From Endomychus coccineus (taxonomy: Eukaryota; Arthropoda; Insecta; Coleoptera; Endomychidae): DNA of 64,000 nt. Positions within the stretch are counted from its first letter, which is position 1, and every line of letters begins with the position of its first letter. The notes below the pieces were generated by a model. That model made no database searches. It saw nothing but the letters and a program-made list of their open reading frames with translations, and was not told the DNA's origin. The stretch spans positions 76,858,633 to 76,922,632 of the forward strand of contig OY294068.1 of assembly GCA_958510875.1 (NCBI GenBank), given 5' to 3'. Positions 50,448 through 60,110 of this stretch are shown here, piece by piece. Made by a program: the position numbers and the translations under genes.

Positions 50448-50527
50448 ACCCATTAACGGCGAACGTGACCGTCATGAGATACGAATTTCACCCTTATGCA
50501 AGACATAATTTTGAAATTCCGTCAGAT
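50445..50527 (+). repeat. Dispersed ~60-bp repeat, copy 6 (long form)
   Basis: It is nearly identical to copy 7 from TAACCCATTAAC through TTTTGAAATTCCGTCA, about 80 bp. It therefore contains the equivalent of the last ~18 codons of the Fanzor gene without the rest of that gene. Confidence 0.85.
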
Positions 50528-50529
50528 GC

Positions 50530-51235
50530 GATCCCGTTGAGGTAATGTAAAAAGCGCCATCTTTCGAAATATAATGCAATTCCGATGTGACAACTTGGTG
50601 AGCGCCACCTATCGAAAAGTTATATCAATTTGTTACAAAAAGCAGATGGACGCCATCTGGTAGAGTTCCCTTGAACTTCAAATCAACGTGTACAGTATCA
50701 AATCTACCATAGATGTCCTATGAATATCATGAAATTACTAAATCTGTAGATGGGGTGGGTTTAATTTTGTACAATCTAACCTCAATCGACTTCGCTCTCA
50801 GAACTCTGAATTGAATCTGATCAAAATTTTACCCCTTCTACCGTGATTTTCGTCAGAAATCAGTAGATTTTAGGATTTTTGTGACGTCAATTGGCTCTAG
50901 TCCAATGAGAATCGAGTATTCACTCAGCTGACCCCAAATTAACTATATAATCAGCAAGCTTCTCGCCCGCGATCCTAAACCTCCTTGACCAGAGTAAGAA
51001 CAACGTAGTAGTAAGAAGGAGCAGGCCGTCGCGGAGGTTATATATATAATATATATATATAATATATATATATTATATATATAGGGGTGCAGGGGGTGCT
51101 ATGGGGTACGTGGAGCCCCGTTGATTGTCTAGACTTAGCGCTAGCTTCTCGCGAGAACTGAAAGTTGCTTTCTACAATTTTCGTTGCCCCCGTGCTACGT
51201 CAAGTATACGTCACGTAACTGTGAGTCATCACTGC
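50530..51235 (-). repeat. hr-like module 3: extension and core with AT palindrome
   Basis: This is the reverse-complement arrangement of cores 1 and 2. The extension holds AGRKGGCGCY sites on the minus strand at 50553-50562 and 50601-50610, plus a near-match at 50649-50658. The core (50650-51235) has the CRE-like TGACGTCA at 50881, the CTCCGCGACGG box, a 45-bp AT palindrome (51039-51083, the longest of the five) and the TCTCGCGAGA palindrome. Confidence 0.83.
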
Positions 51236-53747
51236 TGCAAAAGTTTTCGCAGCTCGAAGAAATCCGCCGGTGAGATTCCGTTTCAACAAATTTCATTCGA
51301 GGCAAAACTGTTTCTCGACGGAGCTAGTGCGCATGACGAGGAACTTTAAGTTTGGAGACTCGTTCGACGAGAGTTTCGTTCAAAGTTTTTGAAGCTCGAA
51401 GAAATCCACCGGTGAGATTTCGTTTCAACAAATTTCATTCCAGGCAAAACTGTTTCTCGACGGAGCTAGTGCGCATGACGAGGAACTTTAAGTTTGGAGA
51501 CTCGTTCGACGAGAGTTTCGTTCAAAGTTTTTGTAGCTCGAAGATATCCACCGGTGAGACTTCGTTTCAACAAATTTCATTCGAGGCAAAACTGTTTCTC
51601 GACGGAGCTAGTGCGCATGACGAGGAACTTTAAGTTTGGAGACTTGTTCGACGAGAGTTTCGTTCAAAGTTTTTGTAGCTCGAAGAAATCCACCGGTGAG
51701 ATTTCGTTTCAACAAATTTCATTTTAACAATCAATCGTTCGACGAGAGATTGTAGGCGGACAAAGTTTGTAAATCGGAAAATATTTTACGATTTCATTTC
51801 TCCAACGAGATTCACGTTCAACGTTTTTGTAGCTCGCATAAATTCATCGGTGAGATTTCGTTTGAACAAATTTCATTTCAACAATCAATCGTTCGACGAG
51901 AGATTCTAGGCGGACAAAGTTTGTTCATCAGAAAATATTTAACGATTTCATTTCGAGAACGAGAGTTTCGTTCAAAGTTTTTGTAGCTCGAAGAAATCCA
52001 CCGGTGAGATTTCGTTTCAACAAATTTCATTCGAGACAAAACTGTTTCATTCCTTGAACGAGAATTACGTTCAAAGTTTTGTAGCTCGAAGAAATCCACC
52101 GGTGGAATTTCATTTCAACAATCAATCGTTCGACGAGAGATTCTACGCGGACAATGTTGGTTCATCAGAAAATAATTTACGATTTCATTTCTCGAACGAG
52201 ATTCGCGTTCGAAGATTTTACAGCTCGGAGAAATCCACCGGTGAGATTTCGTTTCAACAGATTTCACTCGAGACAAAACTGTTTCATTCCTTGAACGAGA
52301 ATTACGTTCAAAGTTTTGTAGCTCGAAGAAATCCACCGGTGGAATTTCATTTCAACAATCAATCGTTCGACGAGAGATTCTACGCGGACAATGTTGGTTC
52401 ATCAGAAAATAATTTACGATTTCATTTCTCGAACGAGATTCGCGTTCGAAGATTTTACAGCTCGGAGAAATCCACCGGTGAGATTTCGTTTCAACAGATT
52501 TCACTCGAGACAAAACTGTTTCATTCTTTGAGCGAGAATTACGTTCAAAGTTTTGTAGCTCGAAGAAATCTACCGGTGGAATTTCATTTCAACAATCAAA
52601 CGTTCGACGAGAGATTCTAGACGGACAAAGTTTGTTTATCAGAAAATATTTAACGATTTCATTTCGAGAACGAGAGTTTCGTTCAAAGTTTTTGTAGCTC
52701 GAAGAAATCCACCGGTGAGATTTCGTTCCAACAGATTTCACTCGAGACAAAACTGTTTCATTCTTTGAGCGAGAATTACGTTCAAAGTTTTGTAGCTCGA
52801 AGAAATCTACCGGTGGAATTTCATTTCAACAATCAATCGTTCGACGAGAGATTCTAGACGGACAAAGTTTGTTTATAAGAAAATATTTAACGATTTCATT
52901 TCGAGAACGAGAGTTTCGTTCAAAGTTTTTGTAGCTCGAAGAAATCCACCGGTGAGATTTCGTTTCAACAAATTTCATTCGAGACAAAACTGTTTCATTC
53001 CTTGAACGAGAATTACGTTCAAAGTTTTGTAGCTCGAAGAAATCCACCGGTGGAATTTCATTTCAACAATCAATCGTTCGACGAGAGATTCTACGCGGAC
53101 AATGTTGGTTCATCAGAAAATAATTTACGATTTCATTTCTCGAACGAGATTCGCGTTCGAAGATTTTACAGCTCGGAGAAATCCACCGGTGAGATTTCGT
53201 TTCAACAAATTTCATTCGAGACAAAACTGTTTCATTCCTTGAACGAGAATTACGTTCAAAGTTTTGTAGCTCGAAGAAATCCACCGGTGAGATTTCGTTT
53301 CAACAGATTTCACTCGAGACAAAACTGTTTAATTCCTTGAACGAGAATTACGTTCAAAGTATTGTAGCTCGAAGAAATCCACCGGTGGAATTTCATTTCA
53401 ACAATCAATCGTTCGACGAGAGATTCTAGGCGGACAAAGTTTGTTCATCAGAAAATATTTAACGATTTCATTTCGAGAATGAGAGTTTCGTTCAAAGTTT
53501 TTGTAGCTCGAAGAAATCCACCAGTGAGATTTCGTTTCAACAGATTTCACTCGAGACAAAACTATTTCATTCCTTGAACGAGAATTACGTTCAAAGTTTT
53601 GTAGCTCGAAGAAATCCACCGGTGAGATTTCGTTTCAACAGATTTCACTCGAGACAAAACTGTTTCATTCCTTGAACGAGAATTACGTTCAAAGTTTTGT
53701 AGCTCGAAGAAATCCACCGGTGGAATTTCATTTCAACAATCAATCGT
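51236..53747 (-). repeat. hr-like module 3: longest repeat array
   Basis: About 2.5 kb of imperfect units include a nearly identical ~142-bp subunit repeated three times at 51.27-51.70 kb and a ~237-bp subunit repeated near-perfectly at 52.05-52.62 and again at 53.0 kb. Each has ACCGGTG and TTTCGTTTCAACAAATTTCA-type blocks. Long frames run on both strands, which I attribute to the repeat. The array breaks off abruptly within a unit at ~53747, where non-array sequence leading to the Fanzor 3' end begins. Confidence 0.87.
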
Positions 53748-53761
53748 TGCCAGATAATATA

Positions 53762-53845
53762 TTAACCCATTAACAGCCAATGTGACCGTCATGAGATACG
53801 AATTTCACCCTTATGCAAGACATAATTTTGAAATTCCGTCAAACG
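53762..53845 (+). repeat. Dispersed ~60-bp repeat, copy 7, overlapping the Fanzor 3' end
   Basis: The sequence from TTAACCCATTAACAGCCAATG to AAATTCCGTCAAACG matches copy 6. The Fanzor stop codon (53789) and its last ~18 codons lie inside it. Confidence 0.85.
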
Positions 53846-55765
53846 AACAAATTCATCTGACGTTTTACAACGATAATCGATTAATCCGAGACCAACCAAA
53901 ATGATGTTACGCGCAGCATTGACGTCACGATTCCAAACGATTTTACATTTTTGGCAAATTTGAAATCTATGATCGTGACATCGTCGTCGTTGTTTCGTAT
54001 CGTCTCTATTTACGGTCGTGTTTTTGGGTGGCAAAGGCATTTTACCGAAACATTTCGAACAAGATTGCGTAGTCAGATACTCATCCACACATATAATCTG
54101 ACATTTATCGCGTCGACGATGAAACGCTCGTTTGAGCATTTCGACGGCGGGTTTTTTATTTATGCCATAACTGAAATTGTTTTTCAGTGTTCCATCTCCA
54201 AAACAAACCAACACGGAATTATCATCATCATCTTTAGCGGGCAATAACTGATTTACCACCTTATCCTCTGCTTTACGACGTGAAATGTGCGAGTCCCAGT
54301 TCAAGCGCGTATATTTCCGCGTAGCGTAAATTTCGCGACTGGACGATAAGAAATTCAGTCTGTATAAAATGTACTCCACGTGAGAGTTAAAATTAGAACC
54401 ACACTTCGGCGAAACAATTAATTTTTTCTCTATGTTTATACTTTCGCGATATTCAAGTAGGCGTTTTTCAAAGATTCCGGCCATTTTTTTTCGTTTACGT
54501 CGTCGAGTACGTTCTTTACAGAAATGTTCCTTGAACGTGGCCGATTTTAACACGAAATTGGTTTCTGTTCGAGTTTTCTTATCGATATAGCACGCACCGA
54601 TATAATTAACAACTCCCGGATCGATTCCTAAATATTTAGTGAAACTTGAACTAGCCACTGTAGTCTCTGATTGTACGTTAGTCTTCTTTCGTTTCTTCTT
54701 CTGCGATTGTTGAATTGTAGATCGCTCATATCTATTCATCATGATGGAACAATCGATTCCGTTGGTGGAAAAACTCATAGCGAAAGACGTCCGCTGCTTG
54801 TGGGGCTCGATGTGCATAGTTGTATCGTCGAATTTGCCGTAAACTGAGTGAGATAGATCGAAATATTGCCACCAATATCTTGGAGTCTCCTTCCTAAACA
54901 AGGGAGCGTTAGTTTTGTCTGGTAGCAATTTTGCATTACTTAATAATTCTTTCAACGCCATAGCGTTGTAAAGCAAATGTTTTCGGCCAGACGAAAATAT
55001 AGGAAACACCGAAAATGATTTCAACTTTCTCTCTTCGAACCAACGTCCCAACTCGAAAGTGATCGGTACCAAACTCCACCAGTCATTTTCGATATTAATG
55101 AATTTTTTGTGATAGTCGAATCGAAAATCTTCCAGAAATTCTGCAACTTCTCGGCTGTGGGCGACGTGACGTGGCACGAAGGCGAACAATTCGTCGTAAA
55201 CTATCGTCTTCCATTCGTAGCGTTTTCGATCACACTCTTCCTTGTATTTTTCATAGAAATATCGGACGAGTCGATCGTAAAAATGGACCGTGATGCAATT
55301 TTTCATATTGGTTTCGTGTTGCTTGACACAGGAGTTAATGAGAAAGGATCGTAATCGGCCGTCGTATAATAACGTTTTGTCTGGCCGCATAGCGAAATAT
55401 TCTTCGTCCAACGCAACGCGTTCTCTCCTCTGTCGTTTGCCCTGGAGATGATAATAGAAATCTCGTAGGTGACCCATGGAAAACTGTCCGATCGGAAATT
55501 CGTTTCGATGTAACAATTTCGTATAATGAAAACTGACATAGAGCGATGCTTCAATGGCCAGTTGAGAAATTTCCAAAACGTCGTCCTCGATTCGTTGTCG
55601 TAACTCAGGATCTCGGCAAAACTTACGAAAACCGCGTTTTATCGTGAACGTCTCGGTGCAAGTATTCACTGTGCTGAATCTATGTTTTTGCTTCAATATT
55701 CGATTTGCACATTTGGCCGAAGAAACGCGACTGTGATCTAATCCACCACATGTTTTGCACGGCAT
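53789..55765 (-). CDS. Fanzor (eukaryotic TnpB-like RNA-guided nuclease)
   Basis: The predicted protein has 658 residues from the ATG at 55765. The N-terminus has a CKTCGGLDHSR...C knuckle typical of Fanzor1 proteins. RuvC-I is YLGIDPGVVNY (Asp382). A Fanzor-style GDG motif (Asp524) stands where RuvC-II is expected. The C-terminal OrfB/TnpB zinc ribbon has Cys569/Cys572 (SCSKC) and Cys604/Cys607 (CQKC), followed by WNRDVNAARNI (RuvC-III Asp614). TnpB and Fanzor nucleases cut DNA guided by an RNA encoded at the 3' end of their own gene, and spread with IS200/IS605- or IS607-like elements. No transposase gene is adjacent. The gene has a virus-type early promoter and a complete frame, so it is probably expressed. 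It sits between repeat modules 3 and 4. Its stop lies in a dispersed repeat that may mark the element's right end. Confidence 0.85.
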   Translation of the reverse strand: MPCKTCGGLDHSRVSSAKCANRILKQKHRFSTVNTCTETFTIKRGFRKFCRDPELRQRIEDDVLEISQLAIEASLYVSFHYTKLLHRNEFPIGQFSMGHLRDFYYHLQGKRQRRERVALDEEYFAMRPDKTLLYDGRLRSFLINSCVKQHETNMKNCITVHFYDRLVRYFYEKYKEECDRKRYEWKTIVYDELFAFVPRHVAHSREVAEFLEDFRFDYHKKFINIENDWWSLVPITFELGRWFEERKLKSFSVFPIFSSGRKHLLYNAMALKELLSNAKLLPDKTNAPLFRKETPRYWWQYFDLSHSVYGKFDDTTMHIEPHKQRTSFAMSFSTNGIDCSIMMNRYERSTIQQSQKKKRKKTNVQSETTVASSSFTKYLGIDPGVVNYIGACYIDKKTRTETNFVLKSATFKEHFCKERTRRRKRKKMAGIFEKRLLEYRESINIEKKLIVSPKCGSNFNSHVEYILYRLNFLSSSREIYATRKYTRLNWDSHISRRKAEDKVVNQLLPAKDDDDNSVLVCFGDGTLKNNFSYGINKKPAVEMLKRAFHRRRDKCQIICVDEYLTTQSCSKCFGKMPLPPKNTTVNRDDTKQRRRCHDHRFQICQKCKIVWNRDVNAARNIILVGLGLIDYRCKTSDEFVRLTEFQNYVLHKGEIRIS

Positions 55766-55769
55766 GTCG

Positions 55770-55810
55770 ACTGAAACTGAATCGACATGTGTACCGCGGC
55801 CTTATTTATA
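55770..55810 (-). promoter_or_regulatory. Early-type promoter of the Fanzor gene
   Basis: TATAAATAAG (rc of 55801-55810) is followed by two CAGT initiators (rc of 55776-55779 and 55770-55773), 25-35 nt downstream. The leader would be only about 10-15 nt. Confidence 0.65.
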
Positions 55811-55817
55811 CGCTGGC

Positions 55818-56026
55818 GATTGGTGGGCGTTAACGTTTAGGTCGTTTCTCGTTCCGAACGTATTTTGCATACATGAAATGAAATCGAACATGTCCACTAA
55901 CGACCAAAAATTATCGGCTAACGACTTCAACGATACATAGTTTTATTACACGTCGATAGAAAAGATATAGTTGCCAACGTACCAGTTGTTCCTATTTCTG
56001 CACGCAATTCTCGTTCGAGAAATTGT
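55818..56026 (+). repeat. ~210-bp direct duplication, copy B
   Basis: It is the direct-repeat partner of 49659-49868 and lies directly upstream of the Fanzor promoter. The pair brackets module 3 and the Fanzor gene. Confidence 0.85.
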
Positions 56027-56149
56027 GAAATTTTATACGCTCGACCCTCCCCTCCCCTATATGAAAATCGAAGATTACTCTAACGTAGTCGTTAAGAGAT
56101 GCGAATTTCAAAACTATGCATCGTCGTAGAAACAGATTCAGCGATCTTA

Positions 56150-56865
56150 GTGCGATAATTTCTGATCGGAAATAGTATTCGGAGACATCTTTCGAAATAT
56201 AATGCAATTCCGATGTGACAACTTGGTGAGCGCCATCTATCGAAAAGTTATATCAATTTGTTACAAAAAGCAGATGGACGCCATCTGGTAGAATTCCCTT
56301 GAACTTCCAATCAACGTGTACAGTATTAAATCTACCATAGATGTCTCATGAATATCATGAAATTACTAAATCTGTGGATGGGGTGGGTTTAATTTTGTAC
56401 AATCTAACCTCAATCGACTTCGCTCTCAGAACTCTGAATTGAATCTGATCAAAATTTTACCCCTTCTACCGTGATTTTCGTCAGAAATCAGTAGATTTTA
56501 GGATTTTTGTGGCGTCAATTGGCTCTAGTCCAATGAGAATCGAGTATTCGCTCAGCTGACCCCAAATTAACTATATAATCAGCAAGCTTCTCGCCCGCGA
56601 TCCTAAACCTCCTTGACCAGAGTAAGAACAACGTAGTAGTAAGAAGGAGCAGGCCGTCGCGGAGGTTATATATATAATATATATATATTATATATATAGG
56701 GGTGCAGGGGGTGCTATGGGGTACGTGGAGCCCCTTTGATTGTCTAGACTTAGCGCTAGCTTCTCGCGATAGCTGAAAGTTGCGTTCCACGATTTTCGTT
56801 GCCCCCGTGCTACGTCACGTATACGTCACGTAACTGTGAGTCATCACTGCTGTGAAAGTTTTCGC
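56150..56865 (-). repeat. hr-like module 4: extension and core with AT palindrome
   Basis: This module has the same order and orientation as module 3. A perfect AGATGGCGCT lies on the minus strand at 56230-56239 and a near-match at 56277-56286. The AT palindrome is 32 bp (56667-56698). The CRE-like site is changed here to TGGCGTCA. Confidence 0.83.
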
Positions 56866-58630
56866 AGCTCGAAGAAATCCAACCGGTGAGATTTCGTTTC
56901 AATAGATTTCATTCGAGACAAAACTGTTTCTCGATGATGCTAGTACGCATGACGAGGAACTTATAAGTTTGAAGATTCGTTCGACGAGAGATTCCACGCG
57001 GACAACGTTGGTTCATCAGAAAATAATTTACGATTTCATTTCTCGAACGAGATTCGCGTTCGAAGATTTTACAGCTCGGAGAAATCCACCGGTGAGATTT
57101 CGTTTCAACAAATTTCATTCGAGACAAAACTGTTTCTCGATGGAGTTAATGCGCATGACGAGGAACTTTAAGTTTGGAGATTCGTTCCACGAGAGATTCT
57201 AGCGGACAACGTTGGTTCATCAGAAAATGATTTACGATTTCATTTCTCGAACGAGATTCGCGTTCGAAGATTTTACAGCTCGAAGAAATTCACCGGTGAG
57301 ATTTCGTTTCAACAAATTTCATTCGAGACAAAACTGTTTCTCGGTGGAGCTAGTGCGCATGACGAGGAACTTATAAAATTGGAGATTCGTTCGACGAGAG
57401 ATTCTAGACGGACAAAGTTTGTTCGTTAGAAAATATTTTACGATTTCATTTCTCCAACGAGATTCACATTCAAAGTTTTTGTAGCTCGCATAAATTCATC
57501 GGTGAGATTTCGTTTCAACAAATTTCATTTCAACAATCAATCGTTCGACGAGAGATTCTAGGCGGACAAAGTTTGTACATCGGAAAATATTTTACGATTT
57601 CATTTCTCCAACGAGATTCACGTTCAAAGTTTTTGTAGCTCGCATAAATTCATCGGTGAGATTTCGTTTCAACAAATTTCATTTCAACAATCAATCGTTC
57701 GACGAGAGATTCTAGGCGGACAAAGTTTGTTCATCAGAAAATATTTAACGATTTCATTTCGAGAACGAGAGTTTCGTTCAAAGTTTTTGTAGCTCGAAGA
57801 AATCCACCGGTGAGATTTCGTTTCAACAAATTTCATTCGAGACAAAACTGTTTCATTCCTTGAACGAGAATTACGTTCAAAGTTTTGTAGCTCGAAGAAA
57901 TCTACCGGTGGAATTTCATTTCAACAATCAATCGTTCGACGAGAGATTCTAGACGGACAAAGTTTGTTCATCAGAAAATATTTAACGATTTCATTTCGAG
58001 AACGAGAGTTTCGTTCAAAGTTTTTGTAGCTCGCATAAATTCATCGGTGAGATTTCGTTTCAACAAATTTCATTCGAGACAAAACTGTTTCATTCCTTGA
58101 ACGAGAATTACGTTCAAAGTTTTGTAGCTCGAAGAAATCCACCGGTGGAATTTCAATTCAACAATCAATCGTTCGACGAGAGATTCTAGGCGGACAAGGT
58201 TTGTTCATCAGAAAATATTTTACGATTTCATTTCGAGAACGAGAGTTTCGTTTAAAGTTTTTGTAGCTCGCATAAATTCATCGGTGAGATTTCGTTTCAA
58301 CAAATTTCATTCGAGACAAAACTGTTTCATTCCTTGAACGAGAATTACGTTCAAAGTTTTGTAGCTCGAAGAAATCCACCGGTGGAATTTCAATTCAACA
58401 ATCAATCGTTCGACGAGAGATTCTAGGCGGACAAGGTTTGTTCATCAGAAAATATTTTACGATTTCATTTCGAGAACGAGAGTTTCGTTCAAAGTTTTTG
58501 TAGCTCGAAGAAATCCACCGGTGAGATTTCGTTTCAACAGATTTCACTCGAGACAAAACTGTTTCATTCCTTGAACGAGAATTACGTTCAAAGTTTTGTA
58601 GCTCGAAGAAAGCCACCGGTGGAATATACA
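56866..58630 (-). repeat. hr-like module 4: repeat array
   Basis: About eight to ten units include near-identical ~118-bp half-units (57.49-57.71 kb) and a ~236-bp unit repeated at 58.02-58.50 kb. It is the same family as modules 1-3. There is no supported gene. Confidence 0.87.
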
Positions 58631-58730
58631 CGAGATCACTGAGATCAGTGCTTGCGGGATGGAAGAAATGGAAGAAAACATTTTATCTAGCTTAAATTTT
58701 ATTCGTAATGTTATACATTTATGGAATTCT

Positions 58731-59078
58731 TTACGAGTAACCCGGTTCTTTATTCATCGAAGCAGTTCTTCGATTATTAGTGTTATTGTTGTTGCTGTTG
58801 TGTGATAGAGTTTTGGAATTATTCGTCACTATACGGTGAATTTGTCGATTGTCGTTATCGGTGGACAGAGTATTAGAATAATCTTCATATAATTGGTCGA
58901 ACTCGTCGTCTTCCGCCTCGTCGTCGGTCCAATTGATAATTTGCTCGTCGTCGCGACGTATCATTGCCCAGAGATCCTCCCAGCCTGGTCTGTCGTATAC
59001 AGGAGGAACGTGTTCTTTTGGTCTTTTTTTCACCACTCGCTTTCGATAGGTTTCGCTAACACTTGCCGGTTGTGACAT
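58731..59078 (-). CDS. Small acidic/Asn-rich protein (115 residues)
   Basis: The ORF starts at an ATG (59078) with a TATA-CAGT early promoter. The basic N-terminus (KRVVKKRPKEH) is followed by a short conserved-looking segment (VYDRPGWEDLWAMIRRDDEQIINW), then acidic residues (DDEAEDDEFDQ) and an Asn-rich tail. The charge pattern suggests a protein-protein interaction peptide. There is no known motif. It lies between modules 4 and 5. The 58643-58730 stretch downstream resembles that after the 50064 gene. Confidence 0.6.
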   Translation of the reverse strand: MSQPASVSETYRKRVVKKRPKEHVPPVYDRPGWEDLWAMIRRDDEQIINWTDDEAEDDEFDQLYEDYSNTLSTDNDNRQIHRIVTNNSKTLSHNSNNNNTNNRRTASMNKEPGYS

Positions 59079-59104
59079 TATTTCGATTGAACGATTGAAA
59101 AGTA

Positions 59105-59139
59105 ACTGACATTCTTGGTCAGCACGCTCGCATTATATA
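59105..59139 (-). promoter_or_regulatory. Early-type promoter of the 59078 gene
   Basis: TATATA (rc of 59134-59139) and CAGT (rc of 59105-59108) are separated by about 30 nt. Confidence 0.55.
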
Positions 59140-59279
59140 CCAATTCGAATTTCACCCAAATGACATCTATGAATAATATTACAACTAAATATTGTTTCAT
59201 TCCTCGAACGAGAGCTACGTTCAAAGTTTTCTTATATACGCGTTGTTACCCCACTCTATCTGTAAATTTTTCAATACAC

Positions 59280-60110
59280 CTTTCGTGTGACTGTAAAAAT
59301 AGATCCAACGATACAAGAAAACGCGCATATAAGCCTCACAGTAATTTTCGATGACTCGATAATAAAATTCAGAGACATCTATCGAAATGTAATGCAATTT
59401 CGTCAGAGTAACGTAAAAAGTGCTATCTTTCGAAATATAATGCAATTCCGATGTGACAATTTGACGAGCGCCACCTATCGAAACGTTATATCCATTTGTT
59501 ACAATAAGTAGATGAACGCCATCTGGTAGAATTCTCTTGAACTTCCAATCAACGTGTACAGTATCAAATCTACCATAGATGTTTTATGCATGTCATGAAA
59601 TTACTAAATCTATAGATGGGGTGGGTTTAATTTTGTACAATCTAACCTCAATCGACTTCGCTCTCAGAACTCTGAATTGAATCTGATCAAAATTTTACCC
59701 CTTCTACCGTGATTTTCGTCAGAAATCAGTAGATTTTAGGATTTTCGTGACGTCAATTGGCTCTAGTCCAATGAGAATCGAGTATTCACTCAGCTGACCC
59801 CAAATTAACTATATAATCAGCAAGCTTCTCGCCCGCGATCCTAAACCTCCTTGACCAGAGTAAGAACAACGTAGTAGTAAGAAGGAGCAGGCCGTCGCGG
59901 AGGTTATATATATAATATATATATATATTATATATATAGGGTGCAGGGGGTGCTATGGGGGTATGTAGGGCCCCGTTGACTGTTTAGATTTGACGCTAGC
60001 TCCTTGCGAGAGCTGAAAGTTGCGTTCCACGATTTTCGTCGCCCCCGTGCTACGTCACGTATACGTCACGCGATGACGAGTCGTCACAACTGTAAAAGTT
60101 TTTGCAGCTC
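59280..60110 (-). repeat. hr-like module 5: extension and core with AT palindrome
   Basis: It is in the same orientation as modules 3 and 4. AGGTGGCGCT lies on the minus strand at 59467-59476, with a near-match at 59515-59524. The AT palindrome is 34 bp (59905-59938). TGACGTCA and the CTCCGCGACGG box are kept. ORFs at 59.1-59.5 kb on both strands fall in this extension and are not called. Confidence 0.83.

Noticed and set aside
52054..52620. 188-codon plus-strand ORF in array 3
   Set aside because: It encodes the same peptide twice because the ~237-bp unit is a multiple of three. It spans only array sequence.
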